Shown piece by piece: positions 1-5,470 of a stretch of DNA of 7,141 nucleotides. The first letter of the stretch is position 1. Each line of letters begins with the position of its first letter. This DNA comes from Bacteroidaceae bacterium (lineage in GTDB: Bacteria; Bacteroidota; Bacteroidia; Bacteroidales; Bacteroidaceae), in NCBI GenBank assembly GCA_017961965.1, contig JAGCWG010000135.1, positions 1 through 7,141 on the forward strand. The letters run 5' to 3'. A model generated the notes under the pieces. That model had not been told where the DNA came from. It saw nothing but the letters and a program-made list of their open reading frames with translations, and did no database searches. The position numbers were made by a program, and so were the translations under genes.

Positions 1-186
1 AGCTTCAGCGCAGAGTTCGGCATTTGTTTCCTCGTTGAACACGAGCTGGGTAATGCCGTAGCGGTCACGAAGGTCAACGAATGTCAAAGCACCCATCTTA
101 CGTGTGCGCTGTACCCATCCTGCAAGAGTCACTGTCTTGCCTGCATCAGAGAGACGAAGCTCTCCTGCTGTATGTGATCTGTACAT
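1..186 (-). CDS. aspS: Aspartyl-tRNA synthetase, N-terminal fragment (cut by left window edge)
   Basis: The first 62 residues are present, starting [19 protein letters not shown] and ending at the window edge. This is the N-terminal OB-fold anticodon-binding domain of a class II aspartyl-tRNA synthetase, which charges tRNA-Asp in the cytosol. The stretch L22[11 protein letters not shown], followed by F36[13 protein letters not shown], is the classic AspRS beta-barrel signature. The ATG at 184-186 is chosen because MYRSHxxGEL is the usual bacterial AspRS beginning and a -7 promoter box lies just upstream. No strong Shine-Dalgarno is seen; the leader is A-rich (AAAAAAGAT before ATG), as is common in Bacteroidetes. 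The catalytic domain lies outside the window, so I cannot tell whether the enzyme is discriminating or non-discriminating. Identification is secure; the full length is unknown. Confidence 0.95.
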   Translation of the reverse strand, partial: MYRSHTAGELRLSDAGKTVTLAGWVQRTRKMGALTFVDLRDRYGITQLVFNEETNAELCAEA

Positions 187-216
187 ATCTTTTTTGTTGT
201 ATTTATATTTTCTGTG

Positions 217-224
217 CAAAGATA
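217..224 (-). promoter_or_regulatory. Putative -7 promoter box of aspS
   Basis: On the minus strand this reads TATCTTTG, a full match to the Bacteroidetes primary sigma factor -7 consensus TAnnTTTG. It predicts a transcription start near 210 and a leader of about 25 nt before the aspS ATG. A -33 TTTG is not seen at the usual 19-21 nt spacing. The nearest TTTTG (251-255) is 26 nt away and belongs to the heptamer repeat, so the -33 part is weak. Confidence 0.55.
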
Positions 225-231
225 GCGTTTT

Positions 232-334
232 AAATTCATAATTAATAATCCAAAATTCAAAATTAGCAGAAAAATGGAAAATAAGAATTAGCAATTATGA
301 ATTCTGCATTATGAATTGTGAATTATGAATTAAT
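232..334. repeat. Inverted array of degenerate 7-bp repeats, copy 1
   Basis: This AT-rich spacer element fills most of the gap between tamL and aspS. The left arm (232-266) divides into five 7-bp units of the type AAATTCA/TAATTAA. The right arm (286-334) has seven units: AATTAGC, AATTATG, AATTCTG, CATTATG, AATTGTG, AATTATG and AATTAAT. ATTATGAATT recurs exactly every 14 bp, at 294, 308 and 322. The arms are partly complementary: AATTCATAATT at 233-243 pairs with 321-331, and GCAGAA at 266-271 pairs with TTCTGC at 302-307. The right end touches the tamL stop codon. It shares the exact 14-mer CAAAATTCAAAATT (251-264) with the second element at 3776-3789. No canonical terminator (GC-rich stem plus T-run) is present. 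Function is unknown. Confidence 0.75.
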
Positions 335-2634
335 TAGAATGGGAGGCCGACTGCAAAGTGGAAGGCGAAGTCGCGTGAGAGGTTAGGACGGATGAGAGGG
401 TAGTGGTCTATGCCTGTATAGGCAGGGTTGATGGCTTTCATACCCGCATCGAGGCGCAGGGTGAAGAAGTCAAGACTCATTCTTAGTCCAAGACCATAGC
501 TGAAGGCTATCTCCTGAAGGAATGAGTCGAGACGGAAAGCTCCGCCTGGTTGGTCATCGTATTCCTTTATCGTCCAGATATTTCCTGCGTCAATAAAGAA
601 TGCTCCGTTGAATTTCCAGAAGAGATGGGTGCGGTACTCCATACTCATGTCGAGCTTGATGTCACCCGACTGGTTGATGAAGTTGATGCCCTTGTCCGTT
701 CCGTTGTAGCGACCTGGACCGAGTGAGCGTACAGACCAACCACGCACGCTGTTAGCACCACCTGCAAAGTAACGCTTCTCAAATGGCAGGATGTTGGAGT
801 TGCCGTAAGGATATGCAACACCACCAGCTATGTGGAAGGCTACCGAGTTGTTCTTGTCTATCTTGATACTCTTGCCGAAGTCGAGGTCGGTCTTTATGTA
901 TTGGGCAAAGGCTATGCCGCAAAAAGTGTACTGACCAGCATCGTTCTTCTTTCCGTTGACGGCACTCGTGAGCAACTTGAGCATATTGCCTGATGTCTCT
1001 ATGTTCCACTTGAAGGTGTAGGCATCCTGTCCGTATGTCTGCATACGGTGTCCGAGTGAGTTGTATGAGTATGTGTATCCTAACTTTGTAATCAGGATAT
1101 TCTCGTAGTTGTACTTGAGAATGGCATTTGTCTTACCGATGGAGTCGAGGTACTGTTCCTTGAACGTACCTGAAATCCAAGGCATATAGACGTAGTTGAC
1201 CTCAAGGAGGTCGAATTTGTGCTGTATGCTCTGGCTCATGCTGCTCCATCTGTATCGCCATGCGGCTGTGAACACGCGGCGGTTGAACTCAGGACGGTTC
1301 TGTGTGTTTGATTGGAGAGCAATCTCTGAACTTGCGTGGTGAAGCATTCCCCAGTCACGCTTGACGAACGGAAGGAGGAATGACGGGAACGTAATCTTTG
1401 CCTCGTAGCCAATCTCACGGAATGATGTGCCGTCATAGCCTTCGAGTCCAGTTATCGCCTCGTATGCACCACGCACCTTGAATGTGAATGTCTCCGAACC
1501 CTTGAATATGTTCTTTATCTGTAACATGGCAGAAGCAGCGGCACCTAAGTCGCCAGCCGTATTCGTACCTTCGAGTGAAGCCTCGGTGTGGAACAGTTTA
1601 CCACGGTTGACGGTTATGTCAACGTCGAGTGTGTCTGTCCCAGGCCTTTCCTTCAGGCGCACGTTGGAATATGACACGGCAGGAAGACTCGTAAAGTTGG
1701 TGTAGGTGTTCTTCAGATACCTATCGTTGTAGAGTTCTCCGCTACGGAACTGTGTGTTTCCGAGTAACATATTACGACGGAAATGGCGTGTGCCCTTGGA
1801 TATGAGTTCTATTCCACGGAAGAATTCATGGTTGCATCCTGTTGTGTCGTCAGCCGTTGTCTCAAGAAGGAAGCGTACATCGCCTATGTAATAAGGCTTG
1901 TGAGGCTCTGGTAATGAACGGCCGTTCTCAAGATGTTGGTTGATGCGTATGGTGACATCCACGTTAGTGCTCTCAGAGGAGGTGTCGGCAACGAATGTTA
2001 TGTCTTGCTTTGTGAACTTATAGTAGCCGATGCTCCTCAACTTATTTGCGATACGTGTTCGCTCATCATTGATATTGTTGATGTTGAATACTGCCCCAGG
2101 GTGAATATTTGAGTTGAGAGTGTCGGTTCCACAGATGATTTCACGTATTGCGTCGTCCTGCATCTCACGTCTCACGTTGCGGATGTAGTACTGCTGACCT
2201 GTGTTGATATTATAGTTCAATGACAGTTTCTTGTTGCTGATGTTTTTCTCAACATCAACTTCTGCCTTCATATATCCGTAGTTGCGTAATGCCAGTTCCA
2301 TGGCTTCGCTGCTAAGCTGGGCGGATTGCTCGTTGTACAATACTGGTTCTTCACCAATCTTGCGAAGCATCTTGTTGTACCATCGTGAACCGTTCTTTCC
2401 GGAGAGGCAGTAAATCTTCAGAGGGAACTTCACTCCGAATATCTTGGTATTAGGTGTCTGCTTGATATAGTTTTTCAGAGACAGTTCTTTGGCAACCTTG
2501 CTTTCGTCATTGGTACTGACATGTGCATCCTTGAGCAGATACTGATTCTCAGGGATGAATTTGTCAATGGAGCATGACGTGAGTAATGCTAACGCAAAAA
2601 GAACTATGACGATATGTAAACGATGTGTGGTCAT
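334..2634 (-). CDS. tamL: TamL-like outer-membrane lipoprotein of the BamA/TamA (Omp85) family
   Basis: A 766-residue protein predicted to sit in the outer membrane and to assist insertion or translocation of other envelope proteins, as TamA does with TamB. Residues 1-20 form a type II signal peptide with lipobox L18-T-S-C21, so it should be processed by LspA and lipidated at C21. TamA of Proteobacteria is not a lipoprotein, whereas the Bacteroidetes form (TamL) is. Residues about 29-345 look like POTRA-type repeats, with helix-strand patterns such as LRNYGYMKAEVDV (116-128) and LRSIGYYKF (199-207). Residues about 346-766 form the 16-strand barrel domain, including the Omp85 loop-6 motif V630-R-G-W633 and a C-terminal phenylalanine (F766) typical of barrel proteins. 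The ATG at 2632-2634 is supported by AAGGA six nt upstream and a good promoter. No tamB is adjacent within the window. A BamA paralogue is the main alternative; the lipobox favours TamL. Confidence 0.88.
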   Translation of the reverse strand: MTTHRLHIVIVLFALALLTSCSIDKFIPENQYLLKDAHVSTNDESKVAKELSLKNYIKQTPNTKIFGVKFPLKIYCLSGKNGSRWYNKMLRKIGEEPVLYNEQSAQLSSEAMELALRNYGYMKAEVDVEKNISNKKLSLNYNINTGQQYYIRNVRREMQDDAIREIICGTDTLNSNIHPGAVFNINNINDERTRIANKLRSIGYYKFTKQDITFVADTSSESTNVDVTIRINQHLENGRSLPEPHKPYYIGDVRFLLETTADDTTGCNHEFFRGIELISKGTRHFRRNMLLGNTQFRSGELYNDRYLKNTYTNFTSLPAVSYSNVRLKERPGTDTLDVDITVNRGKLFHTEASLEGTNTAGDLGAAASAMLQIKNIFKGSETFTFKVRGAYEAITGLEGYDGTSFREIGYEAKITFPSFLLPFVKRDWGMLHHASSEIALQSNTQNRPEFNRRVFTAAWRYRWSSMSQSIQHKFDLLEVNYVYMPWISGTFKEQYLDSIGKTNAILKYNYENILITKLGYTYSYNSLGHRMQTYGQDAYTFKWNIETSGNMLKLLTSAVNGKKNDAGQYTFCGIAFAQYIKTDLDFGKSIKIDKNNSVAFHIAGGVAYPYGNSNILPFEKRYFAGGANSVRGWSVRSLGPGRYNGTDKGINFINQSGDIKLDMSMEYRTHLFWKFNGAFFIDAGNIWTIKEYDDQPGGAFRLDSFLQEIAFSYGLGLRMSLDFFTLRLDAGMKAINPAYTGIDHYPLIRPNLSRDFAFHFAVGLPF

Positions 2635-2640
2635 TGATAA

Positions 2641-2645
2641 TCCTT
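2641..2645 (-). promoter_or_regulatory. Shine-Dalgarno site of tamL
   Basis: AAGGA on the minus strand, separated by 6 nt from the tamL ATG. It is the clearest ribosome binding site in the window, since the other genes here have A/T-rich or overlapping starts, and it supports the chosen tamL start. Confidence 0.65.
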
Positions 2646-2655
2646 AAAAAACGTT

Positions 2656-2688
2656 CAAAGGTACGAGATTTTATGCTAAAGAACAAAA
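2656..2688 (-). promoter_or_regulatory. Putative tamL promoter (-33 and -7 boxes)
   Basis: On the minus strand TTTTG (2684-2688) is followed, after exactly 20 nt, by TACCTTTG (2656-2663). This fits the Bacteroidetes consensus of -33 TTTG and -7 TAnnTTTG with 19-21 nt spacing. The predicted start site near 2650 gives a leader of about 15 nt that includes the AAGGA ribosome binding site. It is the best-matched promoter in the window. Confidence 0.75.
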
Positions 2689-2707
2689 TTTTATCAATAT
2701 TATGTTC

Positions 2708-2715
2708 TATCTTTG
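2708..2715 (+). promoter_or_regulatory. Putative -7 box of the trmH-family gene, start site at or next to the ATG
   Basis: TATCTTTG matches TAnnTTTG perfectly and ends 4 nt before the ATG at 2720. With the usual few-nt spacing from box to start site, transcription would begin at or beside the A of the ATG, giving a leaderless or nearly leaderless mRNA. No good -33 TTTG is present at 19-21 nt; the T-run at 2689-2692 is too close. The -7 call is therefore moderate and the leaderless conclusion is inferred. Confidence 0.5.
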
Positions 2716-2719
2716 CCGT

Positions 2720-3478
2720 ATGATTAGCAAAAATAGAATTAAATACATTCATTCGCTCGAACAAAAGAAGTATCGAAAACAGGAGGGAGTCTTCGTTGCC
2801 GAAGGACCTAAACTCGTGGGCGATCTCCTGACTGTAATGACGTGCGTCTATGTGGCTGGAGTGGATGAATGGATAGATGATAATTGTAGGTTCATCCCTA
2901 CGGATTGTGCGGTAGATACGGTTACGGAAGACGAACTGCGTAAGGTGAGTTTCCTTGAGACTCCGCAGAAGGTGCTTGCCGTGTTCCGTCAGCCTGAGTA
3001 TGATGCCCATATCTCAGATGTGGCAAAGGATAATCTCTGTATTGCCCTTGATGATGTACAGAATCCTGGCAATCTCGGCACGATAGTTCGTCTTGCAGAT
3101 TGGTTTGGAATAGAACATATCTTCTGTTCAAAGGGTAGTGCGGATATATATAATCCTAAGACCGTGCAGGCAACGATGGGAGGTATAGCACGTGTGAAGG
3201 TTCATTATGTTGACCTTGCAAGCGAGTTGTCTTCTGCCAATGGAGTGCCTGTGTATGGTACGTTCCTTGATGGTGAGAATATGTATTCGAAGACTCTCAC
3301 CAACCATGGCATCATCATCATGGGAAATGAGGGACGAGGCGTGTCCGACGAGGTCGGCAGTTTGGTTAACGAGCGTCTCTATATTCCGAATTACCCGGAG
3401 GGTCGGGAGACATCAGAGTCGCTTAATGTGGCAATTGCCACCGCCATTGTCTGCGCTGAATTTCGCCGTAGGGGATAG
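2720..3478 (+). CDS. TrmH/SpoU-family RNA 2'-O-methyltransferase
   Basis: A 252-residue SPOUT-class methyltransferase that transfers a methyl group from S-adenosylmethionine to a ribose 2'-OH in rRNA or tRNA. The N-terminal part (about 1-95) resembles the small RNA-binding substrate domain, starting MISKNRIKYIHSLEQKK and including VFVAEGPKLV (24-33). The SPOUT knot follows with its three motifs: N115-P-G-N-L-G-T-I-V-R124-L-A-D-W-F-G130, with R124 the expected catalytic arginine; G202-N-E-G-R-G207; and I223-P to S234-L-N236. An ATG at 2702 would add six residues, but it lies upstream of and across the -7 box, and family members begin at MxSKN, so 2720 is preferred. It is divergent from tamL and overlaps the next gene tail-to-tail by 66 nt. 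The exact target nucleotide (for example 23S rRNA Gm2251, as for RlmB) cannot be assigned. Confidence 0.92.
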   Translation: MISKNRIKYIHSLEQKKYRKQEGVFVAEGPKLVGDLLTVMTCVYVAGVDEWIDDNCRFIPTDCAVDTVTEDELRKVSFLETPQKVLAVFRQPEYDAHISDVAKDNLCIALDDVQNPGNLGTIVRLADWFGIEHIFCSKGSADIYNPKTVQATMGGIARVKVHYVDLASELSSANGVPVYGTFLDGENMYSKTLTNHGIIIMGNEGRGVSDEVGSLVNERLYIPNYPEGRETSESLNVAIATAIVCAEFRRRG

Positions 3479-3751
3479 TACCTTGTTCAGATGGTAGGCG
3501 TGCATGCGCATATCGTGCTGTTCACAAGCGTTGGCGGCTTCGTAGAACTCCTCAATGCTGTCAATCTGTGTGAGGTCAACGTCTGAGGCTGTGGTAAGAA
3601 GAAGCATACCGCCAAGCCATTCGGTCATAGCAAGTTCTTCGCTTATATTATAATGGTTTACCACCATATCGTCAAAGAGTTCCACAATATGATTTTTGTG
3701 GAACTCTTTGTCGTTATTGATATATACTATGTTTGCTGCTATTCGTCGCAC
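3413..3751 (-). CDS. Small uncharacterised protein with GTG start, 3' end antisense to the methyltransferase gene
   Basis: A 112-residue protein beginning MRRIAANIVYINND and containing ELAMTEWLGGMLLL (38-51). It has no signal peptide or membrane helix and is probably cytosolic. The composition is ordinary for a protein, with an acidic stretch DVDLTQIDSIEEFYE at about 57-71. The start must be GTG at 3749-3751: an in-frame TAA lies at 3767-3769 with no ATG between, and the next methionine is residue 29. The last 21 residues (92-112) and the stop lie antisense to the motif-3 region of the methyltransferase gene, so this tail is constrained by the other gene. No Shine-Dalgarno is visible. I think similar short proteins occur in Bacteroidales, and the beginning faintly recalls the small N-terminal beta-domain of amidohydrolases, but this is memory and not shown here. 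Residues 15-26 are encoded by a perfect hairpin. Confidence 0.7.
   Translation of the reverse strand: MRRIAANIVYINNDKEFHKNHIVELFDDMVVNHYNISEELAMTEWLGGMLLLTTASDVDLTQIDSIEEFYEAANACEQHDMRMHAYHLNKVLSPTAKFSADNGGGNCHIKRL
3673..3710. repeat. Perfect 15-bp inverted repeat with 8-nt loop, inside a coding region
   Basis: CAAAGAGTTCCACAA at 3673-3687 is exactly complementary to TTGTGGAACTCTTTG at 3696-3710, with the loop at 3688-3695. It lies about 41 nt after the GTG start of the small minus-strand gene and covers codons 15-26. Neither direction is followed by a T-run, so it is not a canonical terminator. In the minus-strand mRNA it would fold into a strong stem early in the message. Confidence 0.85.
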
Positions 3752-3761
3752 GTGATAAATG

Positions 3762-3769
3762 CAAAATTA
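3762..3769 (-). promoter_or_regulatory. Possible -7 box of the small GTG-start gene
   Basis: TAATTTTG on the minus strand fits TAnnTTTG and lies 10 nt upstream of the GTG, which would again give a very short leader. It is part of the repeat arm, where TTTTG is frequent by composition, and no -33 TTTG sits at the standard spacing. Treat this as tentative. Confidence 0.3.
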
Positions 3770-3859
3770 AGAATGCAAAATTCAAAATTCATAAGTACAT
3801 TGAGTTTTCAATGAATAGACTATCAATTTTGAATTTTGCATTTTGAATTATTAATTAAT
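3762..3859. repeat. Inverted array of 7-bp repeats with perfect 18-bp arms, copy 2
   Basis: Left arm units (3762-3796) are CAAAATT, AAGAATG, CAAAATT, CAAAATT and CATAAGT. Right arm units (3825-3859) are AATTTTG, AATTTTG, CATTTTG, AATTATT and AATTAAT. The core AATGCAAAATTCAAAATT (3772-3789) is perfectly complementary to 3825-3842, and the pairing continues imperfectly out to 3765/3849. The centre carries a nested hairpin, CATTGA (3798-3803) with TCAATG (3808-3813) around a 4-nt loop. AATGCAAAATT repeats at 14-bp spacing (3758 and 3772). The right end contains the stop codon of the lipoprotein gene, as copy 1 touches the tamL stop. Function is unknown; it could act in RNA 3'-end formation, bind a nucleoid protein, or be a miniature mobile or palindromic repeat. 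Confidence 0.8.
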
Positions 3860-4844
3860 TTTTCACCGCTCTCTTCGCTTTTCTTCTTCCGTATGTGTTA
3901 GGAGTACGTATTTCAGGAGCAGTCTTGATGTCGATGGTTTTCTTCTTTAGGCTGTTGCGTTCAAGAAGTTCATTAGGACTTATACGTTCATGAGGGATAG
4001 TATCCTTTTGGATGACCTCATTCATTTCCTCTTCTTCAACCTTTATTGTGGCGGTATCCGTCATTGGCTCAGGAGCCGAAGCAATTGGATGCTGGTGCAT
4101 ACGGATGAGCTTTATGTCATCCACAAATGCCGTACTGCGGTAATGGTTGTTTCCTCTGAAATAGAAGAAGCCTGTCACCTTGTCGATTGTAACTGAGTCT
4201 TTGGTTGCGATACTGATTTGTATCTTGTCGTTGGTCGTTGCCTGACGTGTACTACCCACTGTCGTACCATCCTTGTAGGTGATAGCCATACCTATGGTAA
4301 CGAACTCGCTGCGGTCGTTACGGTTCTCAAGCATGAGGTTTGTCTTGCACATGAGGATGTATGTGTCGGCCTTGTGGAAACTTGTGTCAGCCTTGATGGA
4401 GAAACTTTCTTTGTTGAGAATGTCGTTGTTGCGAAGCACAAGAAGTTTCTGAGCACCCCAGATGTCTGTAGTGTCACCACCATTGGTGAATACCGCCATC
4501 ATGTCCTTGTTTCCGTTCAGAAGCTGAAGCTCGCTGTTCAACTTTTCATACCTTTCCATTATGTTCTCGTATATCTTATGGTATTCTTTGGTGTGTCGGC
4601 TATACCATACGAGTGATGAGTCGAACTCCTCCTGAGTAACATCATACTTACGGAACACGGCATCAATATACTCTTGTCCTTTCTCTTCCTGCTCTGCGCT
4701 GTTGAGGTCATATATCATGCTCTGCGCTATGTGGAAATCGAACAGTATGTCCTCCATCTTGCCTTTCGATATTACACCGTTAGGTGTATTGTCGCAAGCG
4801 CATAGAAGACAAATTGTCAATATGAAAAGAAAGAGTCGTCTCAT
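3855..4844 (-). CDS. DUF4296-like lipoprotein
   Basis: A 329-residue predicted lipoprotein. The ATG at 4842-4844 gives a clear type II signal peptide, MRRLFLFILTICLLCAC, with lipobox L14-C-A-C17; starting further upstream (up to 4961) would bury this signal and overlap lspA. Residues about 24-105 match what I know of DUF4296: ISKGKMEDILFDFHIAQSM (25-43) followed by a helical YIDAVFRKYDVTQEEFDSSLVWY (59-81). Residues about 140-250 are strand-rich and end in STAFVDDIKLIRM, resembling a jelly-roll or carbohydrate-binding-type sandwich (inference). The tail, about 255-329, is low in complexity, with an acidic EEEE cluster (270-273) and a basic end (GRRKAKRAVKN). It begins 2 nt after the lspA stop, so translation is probably coupled, and it is itself a predicted LspA substrate. 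Molecular function is unknown. Confidence 0.85.
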   Translation of the reverse strand: MRRLFLFILTICLLCACDNTPNGVISKGKMEDILFDFHIAQSMIYDLNSAEQEEKGQEYIDAVFRKYDVTQEEFDSSLVWYSRHTKEYHKIYENIMERYEKLNSELQLLNGNKDMMAVFTNGGDTTDIWGAQKLLVLRNNDILNKESFSIKADTSFHKADTYILMCKTNLMLENRNDRSEFVTIGMAITYKDGTTVGSTRQATTNDKIQISIATKDSVTIDKVTGFFYFRGNNHYRSTAFVDDIKLIRMHQHPIASAPEPMTDTATIKVEEEEMNEVIQKDTIPHERISPNELLERNSLKKKTIDIKTAPEIRTPNTYGRRKAKRAVKN

Positions 4845-4846
4845 TG

Positions 4847-5470
4847 TTACTTTGAAGTGTTCAATTCGTTGAGTATCTTGTAATAGAAGAGAATGAGTGC
4901 TACGATACCTACAGAAATGGCGGCATCGGCAAAGTTGAATATCGGACTGAAGAACACGCAATGTTCACCTGCATAAGGCAGATAGCTTACATTAGGCATG
5001 TCCCATTCGATAAGAGGGAAGTAGAACATATCCACAACCTTACCATAGAGGAAGTCGCCGTAGCCTTCACCAAAAGGTACGAACTGTGCCACGCCCGGAT
5101 ATGGAGGTGTGTTGAATATAAGTCCGTAGAAAAGACAATCAATGATATTTCCTGCTGCACCAGCCATGATGAGCGAAAGGCATACGATGTAACCGAAAGG
5201 TCTGTTGCGCTTTATCTCCTTGTAGATGAACCATCCTATGACTGACACGGCTACGATACGGAAGAGTGTGAGGAAGAGTTTGCCTCCCCATAGTTCCCAA
5301 CCGAAAGCCATACCGTTGTTTTCCACAAACACCAGGGAGAACCATGATGTTATCTCAATACGTTCGCCAAGAAACATCCCCGTCTTGACATTGACCTTTA
5401 TTATCTGGTCAATGACAAGTACGGCGATGAATATAGCGATTGATACTATGTATTTAGTCCTTTGTGACAT
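4847..5470 (-). CDS. lspA: Lipoprotein signal peptidase (signal peptidase II)
   Basis: A 207-residue inner-membrane aspartyl protease that cleaves the signal peptide of diacylglyceryl-modified prolipoproteins. It is the target of globomycin in the family. Conserved elements are D21-Q in the first membrane helix (about 7-25), V49-E-N-N-G-M-A-F-G57, G104-A-A-G-N-I-I-D111, V145-V-D147 and F178-N-F-A-D182. D147 and D182 are the expected catalytic pair, by comparison with the VVDF and FNxAD motifs of Pseudomonas LspA. The protein is longer than the usual 160-170 residues because of extra periplasmic sequence between D111 and D147 and between D147 and D182, as I recall for Bacteroidetes LspA. Cys112 replaces the common Arg of GNxxDR. 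The start ATG at 5468-5470 lies inside the end of ileS (17-nt overlap) with no Shine-Dalgarno, suggesting coupled translation. Confidence 0.95.
   Translation of the reverse strand: MSQRTKYIVSIAIFIAVLVIDQIIKVNVKTGMFLGERIEITSWFSLVFVENNGMAFGWELWGGKLFLTLFRIVAVSVIGWFIYKEIKRNRPFGYIVCLSLIMAGAAGNIIDCLFYGLIFNTPPYPGVAQFVPFGEGYGDFLYGKVVDMFYFPLIEWDMPNVSYLPYAGEHCVFFSPIFNFADAAISVGIVALILFYYKILNELNTSK

Noticed and set aside
187..333. Rho-independent terminator after tamL
   Set aside because: No GC-rich stem followed by a T-run on the minus strand; only AT-rich repeat pairing is present.
2702..2719. Upstream ATG giving six extra residues (MFYLCR) on the methyltransferase
   Set aside because: It overlaps the TATCTTTG promoter box and the family normally starts at MxSKN, so 2720 is the better start.
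2564..3010. 148-codon open frame antisense to the methyltransferase gene and overlapping the tamL start
   Set aside because: It covers both promoters and the well-supported methyltransferase gene, and its His- and Ser-rich translation matches no family I recognise. It is a shadow frame.
3752..3854. CRISPR array or transposon end
   Set aside because: The units are 7 bp, degenerate and inverted, with no uniform spacers, no target-site duplication and no transposase frame.
4218..4616. 132-codon plus-strand open frame antisense to the lipoprotein gene
   Set aside because: The opposite strand holds a coherent lipoprotein with a lipobox and known domain; this frame has no start signal or recognised motif.
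4774..4789. Small hairpin TACACC-GTTA-GGTGTA near the 5' end of the lipoprotein gene
   Set aside because: A 6-bp stem is expected by chance at this length, and it is explained by codons for NTPNG.
4845..4961. A 39-residue N-terminal extension of the DUF4296-like lipoprotein
   Set aside because: It would overlap lspA by over 110 nt, is rich in Cys and Arg in an untypical way, and would bury a clear type II signal peptide.
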